A stretch of DNA of 64,000 bases from Pseudo-nitzschia pungens (GCA_037355855.1 CM074758.1:5491001-5555000), one strand, 5' to 3'; counted from the first letter of the stretch, positions 50,201 through 60,432 are shown. Numbers and translations are program-made. The notes: generated by a model from the letters alone, not told the origin.

Positions 50201-53030
50201 GGCTTCATTCCTTATTCGTAATGATACCAGGTTCAAATTTTCCAATCAGAACTTTTCTCCGCTATTCTTAAGATCATTTCTGGAGGGTACTATAAATCAT
50301 GGTGTTTTGCAGAGATATGATGGTGAGTCAACACTTCCAACATATATGTGTCAAGCTGCAAATTACATCTACCGCCCTTTAGATTTGGAGAACATATGTT
50401 TATATGATTTTGTAAAGGACTATGTTTGTGATACTTTCAAGAGAACCAAAAGCCTTCTTTTCCAAGACCAACATCCAAGTGGAAACTACCAATTTTGCTA
50501 TGAAAGGAAGGAACCAGCAATACCTTCCATTTCATACACAAATTTCATTTCAACTGCAAAATTTGAGGGGTTTGACATTTTGACATTCAATCCAATTCCC
50601 AACAATGAAACACATGACAGAGTCCATAAACAAATGGAGATTTATGCAAAAACAGCTTGTATTTTGTTTTGTCAATTCAGGGACTATTCTGACATCCAAG
50701 TGAACTCCAAATATTTACCATATTTCCAAACTTTTGTTCTCAACAAAGGATTAAAAGCAGCTCATACACAAATTCTAAAAAATATACAACAAACTTTCAA
50801 CAGCTTGGACTGTGACCGGCAATTGGATGTTTTGGAACAAACAACAAAGGGACCTTCATCCAACACAACACATGAAGATGACACAAATGACATTGATGAT
50901 ATTCATGAAATGGAAGACAACTTTTGCATGCAAGAATTAGATGCATTTAATCATACAGTTTTGGGATTGGATGACAAAAATTCGTTCAGAACAAACGACA
51001 ATCATTTTTCAATGAAAACATCAATTATTGTGAAATCAGGACAAAACAATTGTGGTGAAAGACTGATACATGCACCATCAGTAGCTCAGTCAAATTCAAT
51101 CTTTGACATACAAACAAGACAAGAAAATACAATTCAACAAACAAACTTGCATAGTCAAAATCTGAAAAGGAAATGGGATGACCTTCAACTTGATAATTTG
51201 ATTACTGTCATGATTACAAAGACAAGTGTTGTGACAACTGAAATCAATACAAACATCTTTGTGGATGGAACATGTCAAAACATTATTCAGTATGGACATG
51301 AAATTTTTGGTGGAGATATTCATCAAATAGCTGCTTTCACTTACATTGTGTCTGGATTCATTTTGCGAGTATGTGATCGGCAGAGAATTAATGAAGAACT
51401 GTATGGACAAGAATCTACAATTGCAATTTCAAGACATCAAAAAATGCATTACAATTCAGAAAAAAAAAAATTGCAAAAACTGAACAAAAATGGAGAACAA
51501 TTTGTTGCATTGTTATCAGGTGCAGGAGGAACAGGTAAAAGTCGTGTCATCAAGGGTATTTTATCTTACTGCAAACAGTTCTGTGAAAACTTGGACATTC
51601 AATTTACAAAACAAACAATTGTTGTCACAGCATTGACTGGATGTGCTGCAGTTTCCATTCATGGTTCCACTCTTCACAGCGCATGCCACATACCAATCAA
51701 CAAAAAAGATTTTAACTACAACAAGCTGAGTGAATTTCAAGATGATTGGAAAGATACTGAAATGATCATTATCGATGAAATATCTTTCGGATGCCAAGAA
51801 TTGTTATCCAAACTTAACAAATGTTTAAATGAATTGAAAGACGCTCCAAGATCATCATCATTGTATGGTGGTATACATGTTGTGTTTGCCGGAGATTTTA
51901 ATCAACTTCCTCCAATCAAAGGAGAAAGACTCTACAAAGACCTTGAATGTGAATATTTTGGCAATGCAATTGATGTTTTTCTTGAATTGAAAACCAATCA
52001 CAGATTTAACAATGACAAACCATTTGGGGATTTGTTGTACCGAATTTGTACTTCAGGTGGAGATGAATCTGATGAAAAAACGATCAATTCGAGAGTTGTT
52101 GATGAGTCATGTAATATACCAACAAATGTTGCATATGCAGTTGCAGAAAACAAGGACAGATGTGCAATAAATGATGGTATTTTTGCACTTCATCTTCAAA
52201 ACACACATTCAAGAGATCCTAATGATCCCATCCCAAACCATACAATCTGCATCAAAGCAAGTGATTTAGAATACAAATACAAAGCTTCTTCAAAAAATTA
52301 CAAGACCTTTCCAGATAATGGAGACATTCTATATGCTTCTTGTGCAGACTGTCACGTAACTCAACAATTTGGAACAAATAAGATTGATCCATTTCTTAAG
52401 TTGTACACAAATTGCCCTTTGATGATAACAGAAAACATTGGAGTTGGAGAATCGATTGCAAATGGAACAATGTGCAAATTCAAAGGATTAATTTTGAAAC
52501 AACAATTCAATGCGTGTGACGTAATGGAAACAATTCAAATTGATGGATATTTTGTCAACAGTATTGAAGCAAACAAAATTGAATCCATTCAACTTGAAAT
52601 CACTGATAACCAAGAAAATAATGAACAACCAAGAATTTACAATCTTAAACTGGAGGAAAAAGCAACATATGCAAAATGCATGTTTCCAACATTATTTTCA
52701 GAAACCATCGATCACAACACACCGAGATCTGCAATCAATATCAAATTGAGACAATTTAAACTCAATGTCTCTCATGCACGGACAGTCCATAAACTTCAAG
52801 GCAGATCAATTAACCATTTAGTAATTTCTACGTGGAATTATAAAATGGAAAATTGGATCTATGTTGTTCTGTCTAGATGTCGAACACTAGGTGGTTTATA
52901 TTTGAAATCACCATTGAAAATTCAAAAATCAAAAGGAATGTCAAATGAAGTTAACAAATTTTTCCAACACTTCAGATTATACAAAAAAACACCTCAAACA
53001 CTGATGGAACAAATTATGGATTTCCAATAA
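47211..53030 (+). CDS. Helitron-type Rep-helicase
   Basis: 1,939 residues, one uninterrupted exon. N-terminal Cys pairs (KVCCLCHRFI, FGCCTNCWKG) suggest a zinc finger. The Helitron Rep domain follows: LPCILFTITPDD, then the HUH metal motif in GRGTLHAHFVLW near residue 618 and the two-tyrosine motif GIYYVTCYASKS near 892, with a Cys-rich insert between them. An acidic Gln/Asp/Asn linker (about 925-970) precedes a Pif1-type superfamily-1 helicase with Walker A GAGGTGKSRVI near 1437, Walker B MIIIDEISF near 1518, GDFNQLPPI, TNHRF, ARTVHKLQGRSI and VVLSRCRTLGGL near 1886. The family nicks and unwinds DNA for rolling-circle-like transposition in the nucleus. Every catalytic motif is present, so the protein looks functional. 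It is long for the family. Confidence 0.95.
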   Translation: MKYPYTIVTEDNIKNSYNKAMNARNNLIHFSDGTYRSKVCCLCHRFIRNDDEKKLDIELLVHPNVRPFFDKTLIKWEKMPFQFASPSVREKVLRQYVQKCIPNKRKINGINENLDKFILSPNTYSITPKTKKHKISQFGCCTNCWKGIKKMTKNDDEDTVPPDNCIANGKIFGFAPKELTQLTPTELAIIAGARIDQHLFCFHAGQHQMIKGYHVMRKNDQHYTNGVLNFMDEVGKGEIQIILTGPFTNLQKIKVRQLMTVNLSRTKTALIWMKENTTYMKDVDINESNIIQPVFFDKTSAVDSSNSNIEQQFEMHVVFPNDSNLTRNNGGFDTDKDLKDHCLANLLNHQSKMVCRSSRNILKDYDGENFIRAFPLQFPYGVGHQDIKGKNKLTPSFFKYVSELSTKSFHIPSFVSVVCSIQIRTKMLQSSFLRTTPGQRCNFAELNPKELKQASKKVLESNGKPNTNEEVFLSKIKSITKSIGNTKGSSEAARAKMFQMMAVYGLPCILFTITPDDTINFRIELLEKKKIHHDALPNTSGMSDSYLFNFVHDCLERRTKYPGLCALEFENVVDITIRYLLGWILTGKKKGNDPKLGIFGDLDAYSIAIEEQGRGTLHAHFVLWVSKWNTIIEDLYDPELKDEVIKTMKDHADRIMTTKLFPNAHNIECTTPTCTEFILQSGDKCNNQDLRNLRQRNGKTSLGEKCILKCRSCQKLYTSEDIARASIPSLRILPESNYHSDFFMYHKLFHGITKKSKCAVTLEKELYDNLIAEKKKARIPAYNGSVYQKTLHAVSILRNMHKSTHVPSCHKKDKDGDCRFKLPMRQCDETTIFFNDKITTWYDWRGNCNEKNLFQWEFQRAHQDCFANLNNSVVSATFQCNNNVVWGLDGSGIYYVTCYASKSTQKDDNEKINSVAEKVLNQIAKKEQEIKDQQDTNIDQQGINDQQNTNSDTQDREENDDQNDDQNDDLMKEKKGMRTVLSTLFRVTQDNVMSAPMASFLIRNDTRFKFSNQNFSPLFLRSFLEGTINHGVLQRYDGESTLPTYMCQAANYIYRPLDLENICLYDFVKDYVCDTFKRTKSLLFQDQHPSGNYQFCYERKEPAIPSISYTNFISTAKFEGFDILTFNPIPNNETHDRVHKQMEIYAKTACILFCQFRDYSDIQVNSKYLPYFQTFVLNKGLKAAHTQILKNIQQTFNSLDCDRQLDVLEQTTKGPSSNTTHEDDTNDIDDIHEMEDNFCMQELDAFNHTVLGLDDKNSFRTNDNHFSMKTSIIVKSGQNNCGERLIHAPSVAQSNSIFDIQTRQENTIQQTNLHSQNLKRKWDDLQLDNLITVMITKTSVVTTEINTNIFVDGTCQNIIQYGHEIFGGDIHQIAAFTYIVSGFILRVCDRQRINEELYGQESTIAISRHQKMHYNSEKKKLQKLNKNGEQFVALLSGAGGTGKSRVIKGILSYCKQFCENLDIQFTKQTIVVTALTGCAAVSIHGSTLHSACHIPINKKDFNYNKLSEFQDDWKDTEMIIIDEISFGCQELLSKLNKCLNELKDAPRSSSLYGGIHVVFAGDFNQLPPIKGERLYKDLECEYFGNAIDVFLELKTNHRFNNDKPFGDLLYRICTSGGDESDEKTINSRVVDESCNIPTNVAYAVAENKDRCAINDGIFALHLQNTHSRDPNDPIPNHTICIKASDLEYKYKASSKNYKTFPDNGDILYASCADCHVTQQFGTNKIDPFLKLYTNCPLMITENIGVGESIANGTMCKFKGLILKQQFNACDVMETIQIDGYFVNSIEANKIESIQLEITDNQENNEQPRIYNLKLEEKATYAKCMFPTLFSETIDHNTPRSAINIKLRQFKLNVSHARTVHKLQGRSINHLVISTWNYKMENWIYVVLSRCRTLGGLYLKSPLKIQKSKGMSNEVNKFFQHFRLYKKTPQTLMEQIMDFQ

Positions 53031-53701
53031 AGTATACCACATCCACGGCAAAAAAAGAAATCAAAAAAAATTTTAATATCAATACATAACCCTAACTTAT
53101 AATTATTTAACAATCACATAATTCAAATCAATACATCACTAACGTTCAGGCACAAACACATATCAAAAAATTCTAATCAAAAACGATTCTAATCGTAATA
53201 AATAAGCCTAACTAATCGTAAAATTAAACCAAAACCATTTTTAATCACAAACCATAACCACAAAAAAAAAATACTGTATTTGGCAACGACCACCACCACC
53301 ACAATGAAATCAAAAATAACTTTAATCACATTAAATAAGCCAAAATGAAATCAAAAACCTTTTCAACCACGATACATAACCCTGAATTATAATTATTTAA
53401 CCCATACCAGATTCGTGCCCCAAAAATTACTTACATTCGCGCAAAAAAATGTAATCAAAATCGATTTTAATCTTAATACATATGCCTAAAAAATTGTACA
53501 ATTAAATCCAAAACACAAACACAGTACTACTAAAAGACCACGATGTAATCAATAATAACAAATGAAATCAAAAACCTTTTCAACCACAATACATAACCCC
53601 AAAAAATAATGAACGTAGTGACAACATAATAACCCTACTTTATACCTTTATCTTCGTAAACTCCTGCAAATCAATAAAAATACTTCATTCTTTCTCCTTA
53701 A
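53031..53701. repeat. Helitron spacer 3 with iterated AATCAAAAA...ATACATAACCC motif
   Basis: About six copies of the 35-40-bp motif already seen upstream of the Rep-helicase (about 53068, 53176, 53305, 53343, 53453 and 53567), here in the convergent gap between the plus-strand helicase and the minus-strand peptidase. No coding potential. Both genes end into it, so 3'-end formation signals may also lie here. Confidence 0.65.
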
Positions 53702-55523
53702 TCATTTTTTTTGGAAAAGTTCTTCGAAATCTTTCGGTCTATCACCCATAATTTCGTGGTCCAAATGCTTTCCATCACTTACAATTTCATACTCATCAAA
53801 ATGATCATACAAATCAGTAACAAGAGTTTTCAACTCTTCTTCATTCATCTTCGATATCAAAATTCGCTGGGGAATCTTTCGAATGGGATTATGAAAAATC
53901 CCATTAGAATCAGGATGACAGCTAACCTCGTTGAATAACACACCAAACACATTTGTTCTTGGCAGATTTACATCACCGGATTCATATTGGCACATGTCAT
54001 GATATGTATAACAACGTTTTCCCAGTTGATATAGGGCTTTTCTGTGCGCATCATCGTGATAATTGCCAAGACTTTGAGCTTTTTCACCCAGCAATCTTTG
54101 TGCGTTAGATCTTCGAGCTTTCTTTTTTTCTTTCGATTCTCCTGCCGAGGAGGATTTTCTCTTTTTCTTTCCCATGACATCGACAAATGCCTTCACTTCC
54201 GCACCAATCTGACCCAATGTTTTCTTCGACTTTTTTGACAGTTTGTCATCAACCATTTCGATCTGTCGAACGCCATATGAATTACGTGGAAATTCTTGGT
54301 CACATCGATTTGAAACTTTTCCAAAACACATCGCAACCTTTCTGATATCTTCTTTTAAGCAATTCACGTCCCCATCAATTCGAAACCTATCAAAATCGAT
54401 CAAGCTCGCATTGCGGAAATAAAGATTTCCTGATTCGTAATATTTCATCACGGTGTTCCGGTTCAAAATGCACTCGTACCCACAGGACCAATCATTTTTC
54501 TGCTGTTTCACTAAAAAAAAAAAGGGGCGTTAGCTTATAAAATAAAATAGCATTCTTACAAACAAAAAAAAACTTACCACTAAGTGAAATACAAGGCAAC
54601 GTGTCGCGATTAAAACACACGCCTTCAATTCCATCGTGTCGAGAACAACATTCCTTCCAAATTCTTCGCAACTTTTTCCCAACCTTGCCGGTGTTATGAG
54701 GGTTCTTCTTCGAATTCGAATTTGACTCCAGTGAATTCAAATGCAATATAAATGGATACTCATCATGTTCTTCATTCAATCCTTGCCCGACATTTTTCAA
54801 CTTAAAAACAAAAAATTGCGAGTAGTGCCCTCCCTCCCAAATAATGCCGTCGATTACATCGAAATCAAAAAAACCATTCGAAGACAAACACAAAGGCTTC
54901 ATAGTGTTCATAAGCCCGTTGAATTCGCTTTCTCTTTTTGATGAATCTCCATTCATTATATGGTAAAACTCCACAGGAAGAGTCAACCATTGTTCTGTGA
55001 TATTAATGAAAAAATAGTTCGTGCAAAAATCGATAATAGAACTCGATGCGAATAACTGCCTTGTGTCATTACGAAAAATCTTTGGATCTCGTGAGACAAT
55101 CTCGAAGTCTTCCGGCGTAAATATAACATTATCCAATGGAAACATTACAGAATGGTTTTCGTCAAAGAAGTCGCTGTTGGCCGCACGAATACCATTCAAA
55201 CCATAACAATTCATCTTAGAATCCAATTCTTTGATAAGGAATGTGTCAAGACAAAAAGAAATATCATCACAATGAATGGCGGGGATTGTGATAACATTCG
55301 AAGACGCGCCGTCTGCATTCATTGATTTCTTCCCGAAGTTCTTATTGATTAAGAACGATTGTTGTTTTTTTTTAACGTCGTTTGCCAACTCCGGAGAACC
55401 CGAAGAAGACGAATCAGTCGAAGAAGAATTAACGAGAGCCTTGCCATTAGGTCCACTTATAAATCCCTTCGATTTCATTGCGAGCCTTAGAGTCTCGAAA
55501 GATTTACCGGTTGAACGAGACAT
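53702..55523 (-). CDS. Ulp1/C48-type cysteine peptidase of the Helitron-like element
   Basis: Exons 55523-54578 and 54510-53702 join across a 67-bp GTAAGT...TTTAG intron to 584 residues. The splice creates the peptidase signature SVKQQKNDWSCGYECI (Q319, C325). Upstream in exon 1 lie WEGGHYSQFFVF (His 233) and PFILHLNSLES, where the usual catalytic Asp is Asn (263). The order His, Asp/Asn, Gln, Cys is that of Ulp1/SENP-type enzymes, which cut SUMO or other ubiquitin-like proteins from targets. The C-terminus has a Lys-rich nuclear signal-like GKKKRKSSS and KEKKKARRSN. The start is placed at MSRSTGKSFETLRL; 24 in-frame upstream codons encode a hydrophobic stretch and are a less likely start. 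It is divergent to the other element genes and overlaps none of them. Confidence 0.78.
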
Positions 55524-56296
55524 GGTCTTGTTATGAAAGTTGAACAAATTATAAATTATGACGATGGTAAGGCTTACTAATATGATAAAATCCAAAACTT
55601 TTTCACGTGTAATACAGACTATTTACATTGAACCAAACAAGAACAAAACAGCAAACAGAAAAAAAACGTTTTCGAACCAATAACGTGGAAGAAAACATAC
55701 AAATACTAAATAATATGTTCTCAACAGAAAAATCAAATTCACACGATTTCAGAATACCATTCAATGCACTGTAAAATAATAGGAGAATTCATTATCACAT
55801 ACTTCCATAACAAACATAAACAAATATACTCTATTTATTCCAATAACACCAATAAATAATATAACACTTAATACGAAATTTAAAAATATCATGCCTAAAC
55901 ACACGATCTACGTTTTCTTTTCACTTTCTGACTTGTTAATCCAATACTACATGACTGAATATATGTTAATACATAAATTATTACAATCAATCCCCAAAAG
56001 GACGTTACGGGAATTTACAACTCCACACGCTTACCGGAGGCGCCAATTCTTTCTACATGCTTTTTCATCAAAATTTGCGGCGTGATTTTCATACGAAGTA
56101 GTAGTACTTATTTGGTGAATTATGCACGGCAATCTCGTGTGCATCGTTGATCATTGGTTTGTACGAAGTACGGTTTACTTTGTATTCGATTTTACGCAAT
56201 CGACAAGACATCTTGAGACTGGCACCGATACTCGCACATAAAATACAATCTTGCTCCAATCTACTTTCAGGAGAAATCTAAAACATCCCTGCTATC

Positions 56297-56644
56297 ATGG
56301 ACAACTGGATAGTCTCGCAAATATCGTTCTGGTTTACGGTTCGCAAAGTGAAACCAGCACAAATAGTTGATCAAATTATCAGGTTCTGGCTAGACATAAC
56401 AATTCCCGGTAGAGGTGCTGGAGAAAACAATCTGCTAATGCGTGGCGTTCGCTCGGTGCAACAAGGTGCAGAACGTGCACAAGCTGAACTTGACATACGT
56501 ACAAGCTTGCGCAAGTGGGACAATGATTTCCCAGAAATACACCACGAAATGATTGTCCGATGGGGGTGTGGGTTGCTAGCTTCTATCTTCGTCAGCAGTT
56601 TCTATCAAGCACTCAAACCGCAACCAAGGAATAGAAAATATTGA
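56297..56644 (+). CDS. Small hypothetical protein, possible membrane anchor
   Basis: An open frame of 115 residues from MDNWIVSQISFWFT. It has amphipathic helix-like segments (KPAQIVDQIIRFWLDI, GVRSVQQGAERAQAELDIR) and a hydrophobic segment WGCGLLASIFVSSFYQAL near the C-terminus that could span a membrane. No family recognised. It lies in host-like sequence just outside the Helitron-like element and could be a short gene, one exon of a longer one, or chance. Confidence 0.35.
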   Translation: MDNWIVSQISFWFTVRKVKPAQIVDQIIRFWLDITIPGRGAGENNLLMRGVRSVQQGAERAQAELDIRTSLRKWDNDFPEIHHEMIVRWGCGLLASIFVSSFYQALKPQPRNRKY

Positions 56645-58803
56645 TCGTTCACCTCGCGATTTTGAACTATTTCTTTCTTTCGTCAAGGCATGGATCATGG
56701 ATGGCAAACTTGCTTGAGTTCCAAGGCACCAAACAGACGCTGAGATAATTGAGGACGATTTCTGTTCGTTTCTTTGCACTCGAATGAAAGTGCCTTTCTA
56801 AGGCTAAAACCCATGGAAGGCTGATAGTTATTGAAGAGTGGAATGACTTCTTGGGCGTATCAGAATGCTACGAAACTCAATGAACGCAATGGGCTACGTC
56901 AATTCTAATCTTGATTTGGACAAGCGAGCATTCGAATAGTGAAATTAGGTGCCCGTGAAAAAACTGTTTCGTATCAGACTCGAAGAAGAAAGCATAAATA
57001 AGAGAATAGAAACTGAAGAGAACTCCGACATGACTTAGCAAACAAAATCGTGTTTGGAATTCAGAGGTAGCCAAACAATGTCTACACTGTTTTTGATGAT
57101 TAATTGTTGAATTCATGATGTCGTACTTTTCCCGAATTGATGTCAATTTTTGAGTCGGGTTGAACGATGAGAATTATCATCCTTTCATCATTAAAAATAG
57201 CGGATGCACACCGTTTGATTCACGTTTCGAGAATACTGTCTTTTGATCGAGAGGAGATGCAATAGTCTCTTTGTTCGCTTCCATACTTGGTTCTGCACTC
57301 TAGCATGGTCCCGGAGCAATCATTATTTGTTTTCCAATAGATCTCGTTGCTATCGGCGGACAACAAGTTCTGATAAGCCTTCTTCAGACAGCCCCTCAAT
57401 TGTTAATCATGAACTGCCATGTCTGCTGAATTAGGTCCACTCATCCAATTCCATGCAACGGGCACTTTGGGATAATTTGACATGGATGTGAAATACTACA
57501 AGTACTACTAGTAGCTGTGAAGACTCTGATAGCATTTCTAACGATTTTCTATATTGTTATAGCAGCCTATTTTTGTTCTAACTCTGCTTTTTAAAATAAA
57601 GAAGTGCTTTGAATCAGTTTGAATTGATCTTTTGACAGCTTTGCACAGTCACATCATGCCTTCTACCACCGTCTAAACCGCAGTCACGGCCGAACTTCCT
57701 ATTGGATCGCTATCTATTTCTATGGTCAGCGAATTTTACCTACGTTAAGTAGTTCTTTTTGAGATTGATGACACGGAAAGAAGCTTACCGGCAAAAGGAA
57801 GAAGTTCTAGTGCTGCAATCTTCAAACGGAAACAATTACTAGTAGAGCCACCGCCTAGTATTTACTCCGACTCAAACTAGAGTTTAAACTTCTCGTGATA
57901 ACAATTTTTTCTGGGTCTTGGCACCTGTAAGGTTAAAACCTTACGGTATGATCGCAATTTCTTCATTTTTGTTGTTGTTGTTGTTGTTGTTCCAATGTTT
58001 TGCTTTGGTACCAGTTACGAGTAAACCTTAATTACGGTAAGGCTAAGGTTTACGTACGATGATTGAAAAAAAAGATTTTCTTAGAGAAGTTGACAGACTG
58101 ACTGACTCCACACAAAACTTTACAGTTGGTTGTGGCGCGCCCGGCCCACCATGATTCGACTGATTCGTCGATGCCGGATGCGAAATCAGTGCACGGCCAT
58201 TCTCGTATTCGTACGTAACAGTACGTAGAATGGTCGTATTGGATTTTCTCCAACCGGTATCGTCCCCCTACCGGTACCGTAATCCGTACCGTAGTTATTG
58301 TCTAGGACGTAGGAACACGAGGCGTGTTCGCGCCGTACAGTTTCAGTTCCTCTTTCACCTTTAATCTTGCGTGAACGTTTTTTTGATGAGAGAACCATGC
58401 TCAAAATGCCACACCTTGTTGATCTGTACCGGTTTTGTACTCGCATTGTGTTTTTTATTACTGCATGAGTACCGTACGGCATGAATACCGTAAGACTTAC
58501 TCGGTAAGGTTAGTACTAGCAGTTGATTTGGGTCGCCAAGGTAGGTAATTTAGGCCTTAGGAGTAAGTTACTTACCGTAGTCCCCCATTGACCGCCTTAC
58601 CTACCGTAGAGGCGGTAAGATTGCCGCACGAGCCCTAAAAGCCCTTCGACTTGTGAGGGCCAAGGTGAAAAAACATGGGAGTCCGGAAACAACCCGAGAG
58701 CAGCACCGTAATCACCCTCCCGTATATTGATCCGGGGGACGATTGATTTTCAATTGTGAATCTCATATAACCTTCTCAGGAAGACAATAGATCACCGATA
58801 ACC
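56645..58803. other. Intergenic with GTAAGG repeats
   Basis: No supported gene. A (TTG)n run lies at about 57969-57990 and GTAAGGTTAC-like words cluster from 58010 to 58620. The last 150 bases should hold the SUMO promoter and leader. Confidence 0.4.
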
Positions 58804-59439
58804 ATGTCCGCAGACGAGAAAGCCCCCGATAGTGGCAACGAGCCAATCACCATCCGAGTTCGTGATCAGGTGAGCGATCGACTAGTCCTGGTTTGTGGCC
58901 GCTGTGTTGAGCAATGGCGTCGTGATTTGTTCTGCTTGATGGATAGAAGCTTGATGGAGACGTTGCACATCCACTAGTACCGAGAAAGAATTTGTGTTTG
59001 CTGGACCTGCTGTGGAAGCTCCAGTGATCACGAATGTTCCTAATTTAAAAAGCTGACGTTGTGTTCCGTCTCGACGGAACTCGAATCGTTTGAAGCTGGC
59101 TACAAAGAAACTGTCCCCTTTATCTTTCGTTCGTGGAAGACAGCACGATCTCATCTTGATTGCCTGATTCGTTCATCCTCCCCACTTTGTCGAATGCGAT
59201 ACGATGCGACACGCGACACAAATCTCCAGACCGGAGAAGAAACTTTCTTCAAGATCAAGAAGACAACCAAAATGTCAAAGGTATTTGGAACGTACGCCAA
59301 CCGAAAGGGAGTTCAGCTTTCGTCGCTCCGTTTTCTCTTGGACGGAGAACGCATCGAACCCGATCAGACACCTAAAATGCTAGAATTGGACGATCAGGAC
59401 CAAATCGATTGCATGTTGGAACAGTCCGGTGGATGGTAA
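58804..59439 (+). CDS. SUMO (small ubiquitin-like modifier)
   Basis: Exons 58804-58869 and 59230-59439 join in phase 0 over a 360-bp GTGAGC...CCAG intron to 91 residues, the usual length. Exon 1 gives the flexible N-terminus and first strand (ITIRVRDQ). Exon 2 gives TGEETFFKIKKTTKM, the helix with FGTYANRKGV, the RFLLDGERI strand and DQDQIDCMLEQSGGW. The diglycine is followed by a single Trp, so a Ulp-type protease must remove one residue before conjugation to target lysines by E1, E2 (Ubc9) and E3 enzymes, mainly in the nucleus. No Psi-K-x-E-type consensus is evident in the short N-terminus, so chain formation by that route is uncertain. Confidence 0.95.
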
Positions 59440-60300
59440 AATCCCATTCCTCCACCGTTCAACCTCTGACCCGGTGTGCGCATGCCATGCCATGCTGTTT
59501 TCACAATTCTGTTTCGTTCCCACCATTAGAGAAGAAGCAGTTGCAATGTCCGAATATGGAAAGGAAAATCATGCTTTAGGGCGAGGCGGAAGTAATGTCG
59601 ATCGAGTCTCACGCCTGTTCAAAAAACTTGTACAAGCTCAGTTTTGAGAAAAAATGACGGTTAGCAATATAACAGAGCTGACTTCTGTCATGGTAAGATC
59701 AATGATTGCTTGGGTGTCATCTTTACGTAATATTTATTCTAGTCATTCGATTTTTTACAACAGTGATGATGATCATGAATGAAAGCGATGTCCAAAGAAA
59801 GCGAATCAACTACACGTATTTATTTTGAGTCGACCGACGCGAATGAAATCGTAATTGTTTGGTGGTAAGCAGAAGCACGTGTATTCGCACAATCGATAGG
59901 TTCCGTGTATTTCATTTTGTGCTTCATCGGTAGTCATCAACCGGAGCGGTGAGGCGGCACATGTCGACACAAATAATGATAAAATTACAGTCGAAGCATG
60001 AGTCTCTGTGAGGCTCCTTGATGCGTGATGCTTATTGATCGTGTCAAGAGGTTTCTTTTCTGATAGAGAGATGCAGATGAAGAGGCGCTGCATTCGCTGC
60101 ATTCGATTGAATCGAACTATCTACCCGAGAGAGGAGCATAATCAGTCGAAATGCAATCTGATTCGCCACACTTCTCCAACACCAGAGATCAATGAAAATC
60201 CAAGCAAAAAGAGCACGGTACATTCGAGTTTGAAGTTCCAAGACCAAAACTCTTCGGCATTCAAGTTTTGAGGATTCCAGTTCCTCACCAACTGCAAAGT
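59440..60300. other. Intergenic, nothing recognised
   Basis: Short open frames on both strands without recognisable motifs. It holds the 3' flank of SUMO and, toward 60430, the 3' flank of the minus-strand dioxygenase gene. Confidence 0.4.
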
Positions 60301-60309
60301 CTCGTTTTT

Positions 60310-60362
60310 TGCACGTTGCATTGCATTGCATTGCATCGCATTGTATTGAATTGCGTCGCGTT
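60310..60362. repeat. Pentanucleotide (TTGCA/TTGCG) repeat
   Basis: About eight imperfect TTGCA, TTGTA or TTGCG units in a row, 70 bp downstream of the dioxygenase stop codon on the minus strand. A matching (GCAAC)n array lies just after the PGAM5-like stop codon at 63503-63538. Confidence 0.7.
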
Positions 60363-60432
60363 GTGCCCAACAACGCGTTTGTTGGTGGTTGACCTTGTCG
60401 TTTTCGTTTTCGTTTTCGTGTCGTGGCGATCG

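Larger units (their letters stand above)
42603..56026. mobile_element. Helitron-like element with Rep-helicase, dioxygenase-like protein and Ulp1-type peptidase
   Basis: An AT-rich block clearly different in base composition from the host genes around it. It holds four intact genes: 43539-45449 (+), 45971-46720 (+), 47211-53030 (+, Rep-helicase) and 53702-55523 (-, spliced peptidase). GTGGAGTTGTAAA occurs at 42603-42615 and inverted at 56014-56026, and I use these as provisional edges. The exact ends, and any terminal hairpin or CTRR end, are not established. Inclusion of all four genes in one element is inferred from composition, intact frames, shared spacer motifs and the lack of host-like sequence between them. 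Confidence 0.7.

Noticed and set aside
42603..56026. The AT-rich block considered as an integrated virus
   Set aside because: No capsid, packaging ATPase or polymerase-like gene is visible; the central protein has the Helitron order of HUH, two-Tyr and Pif1 helicase domains.
59059..59439. 126-codon frame as the complete SUMO gene
   Set aside because: Its N-terminal part is intron sequence; joining 58804-58869 to 59230-59439 gives a normal-length SUMO with a proper start.
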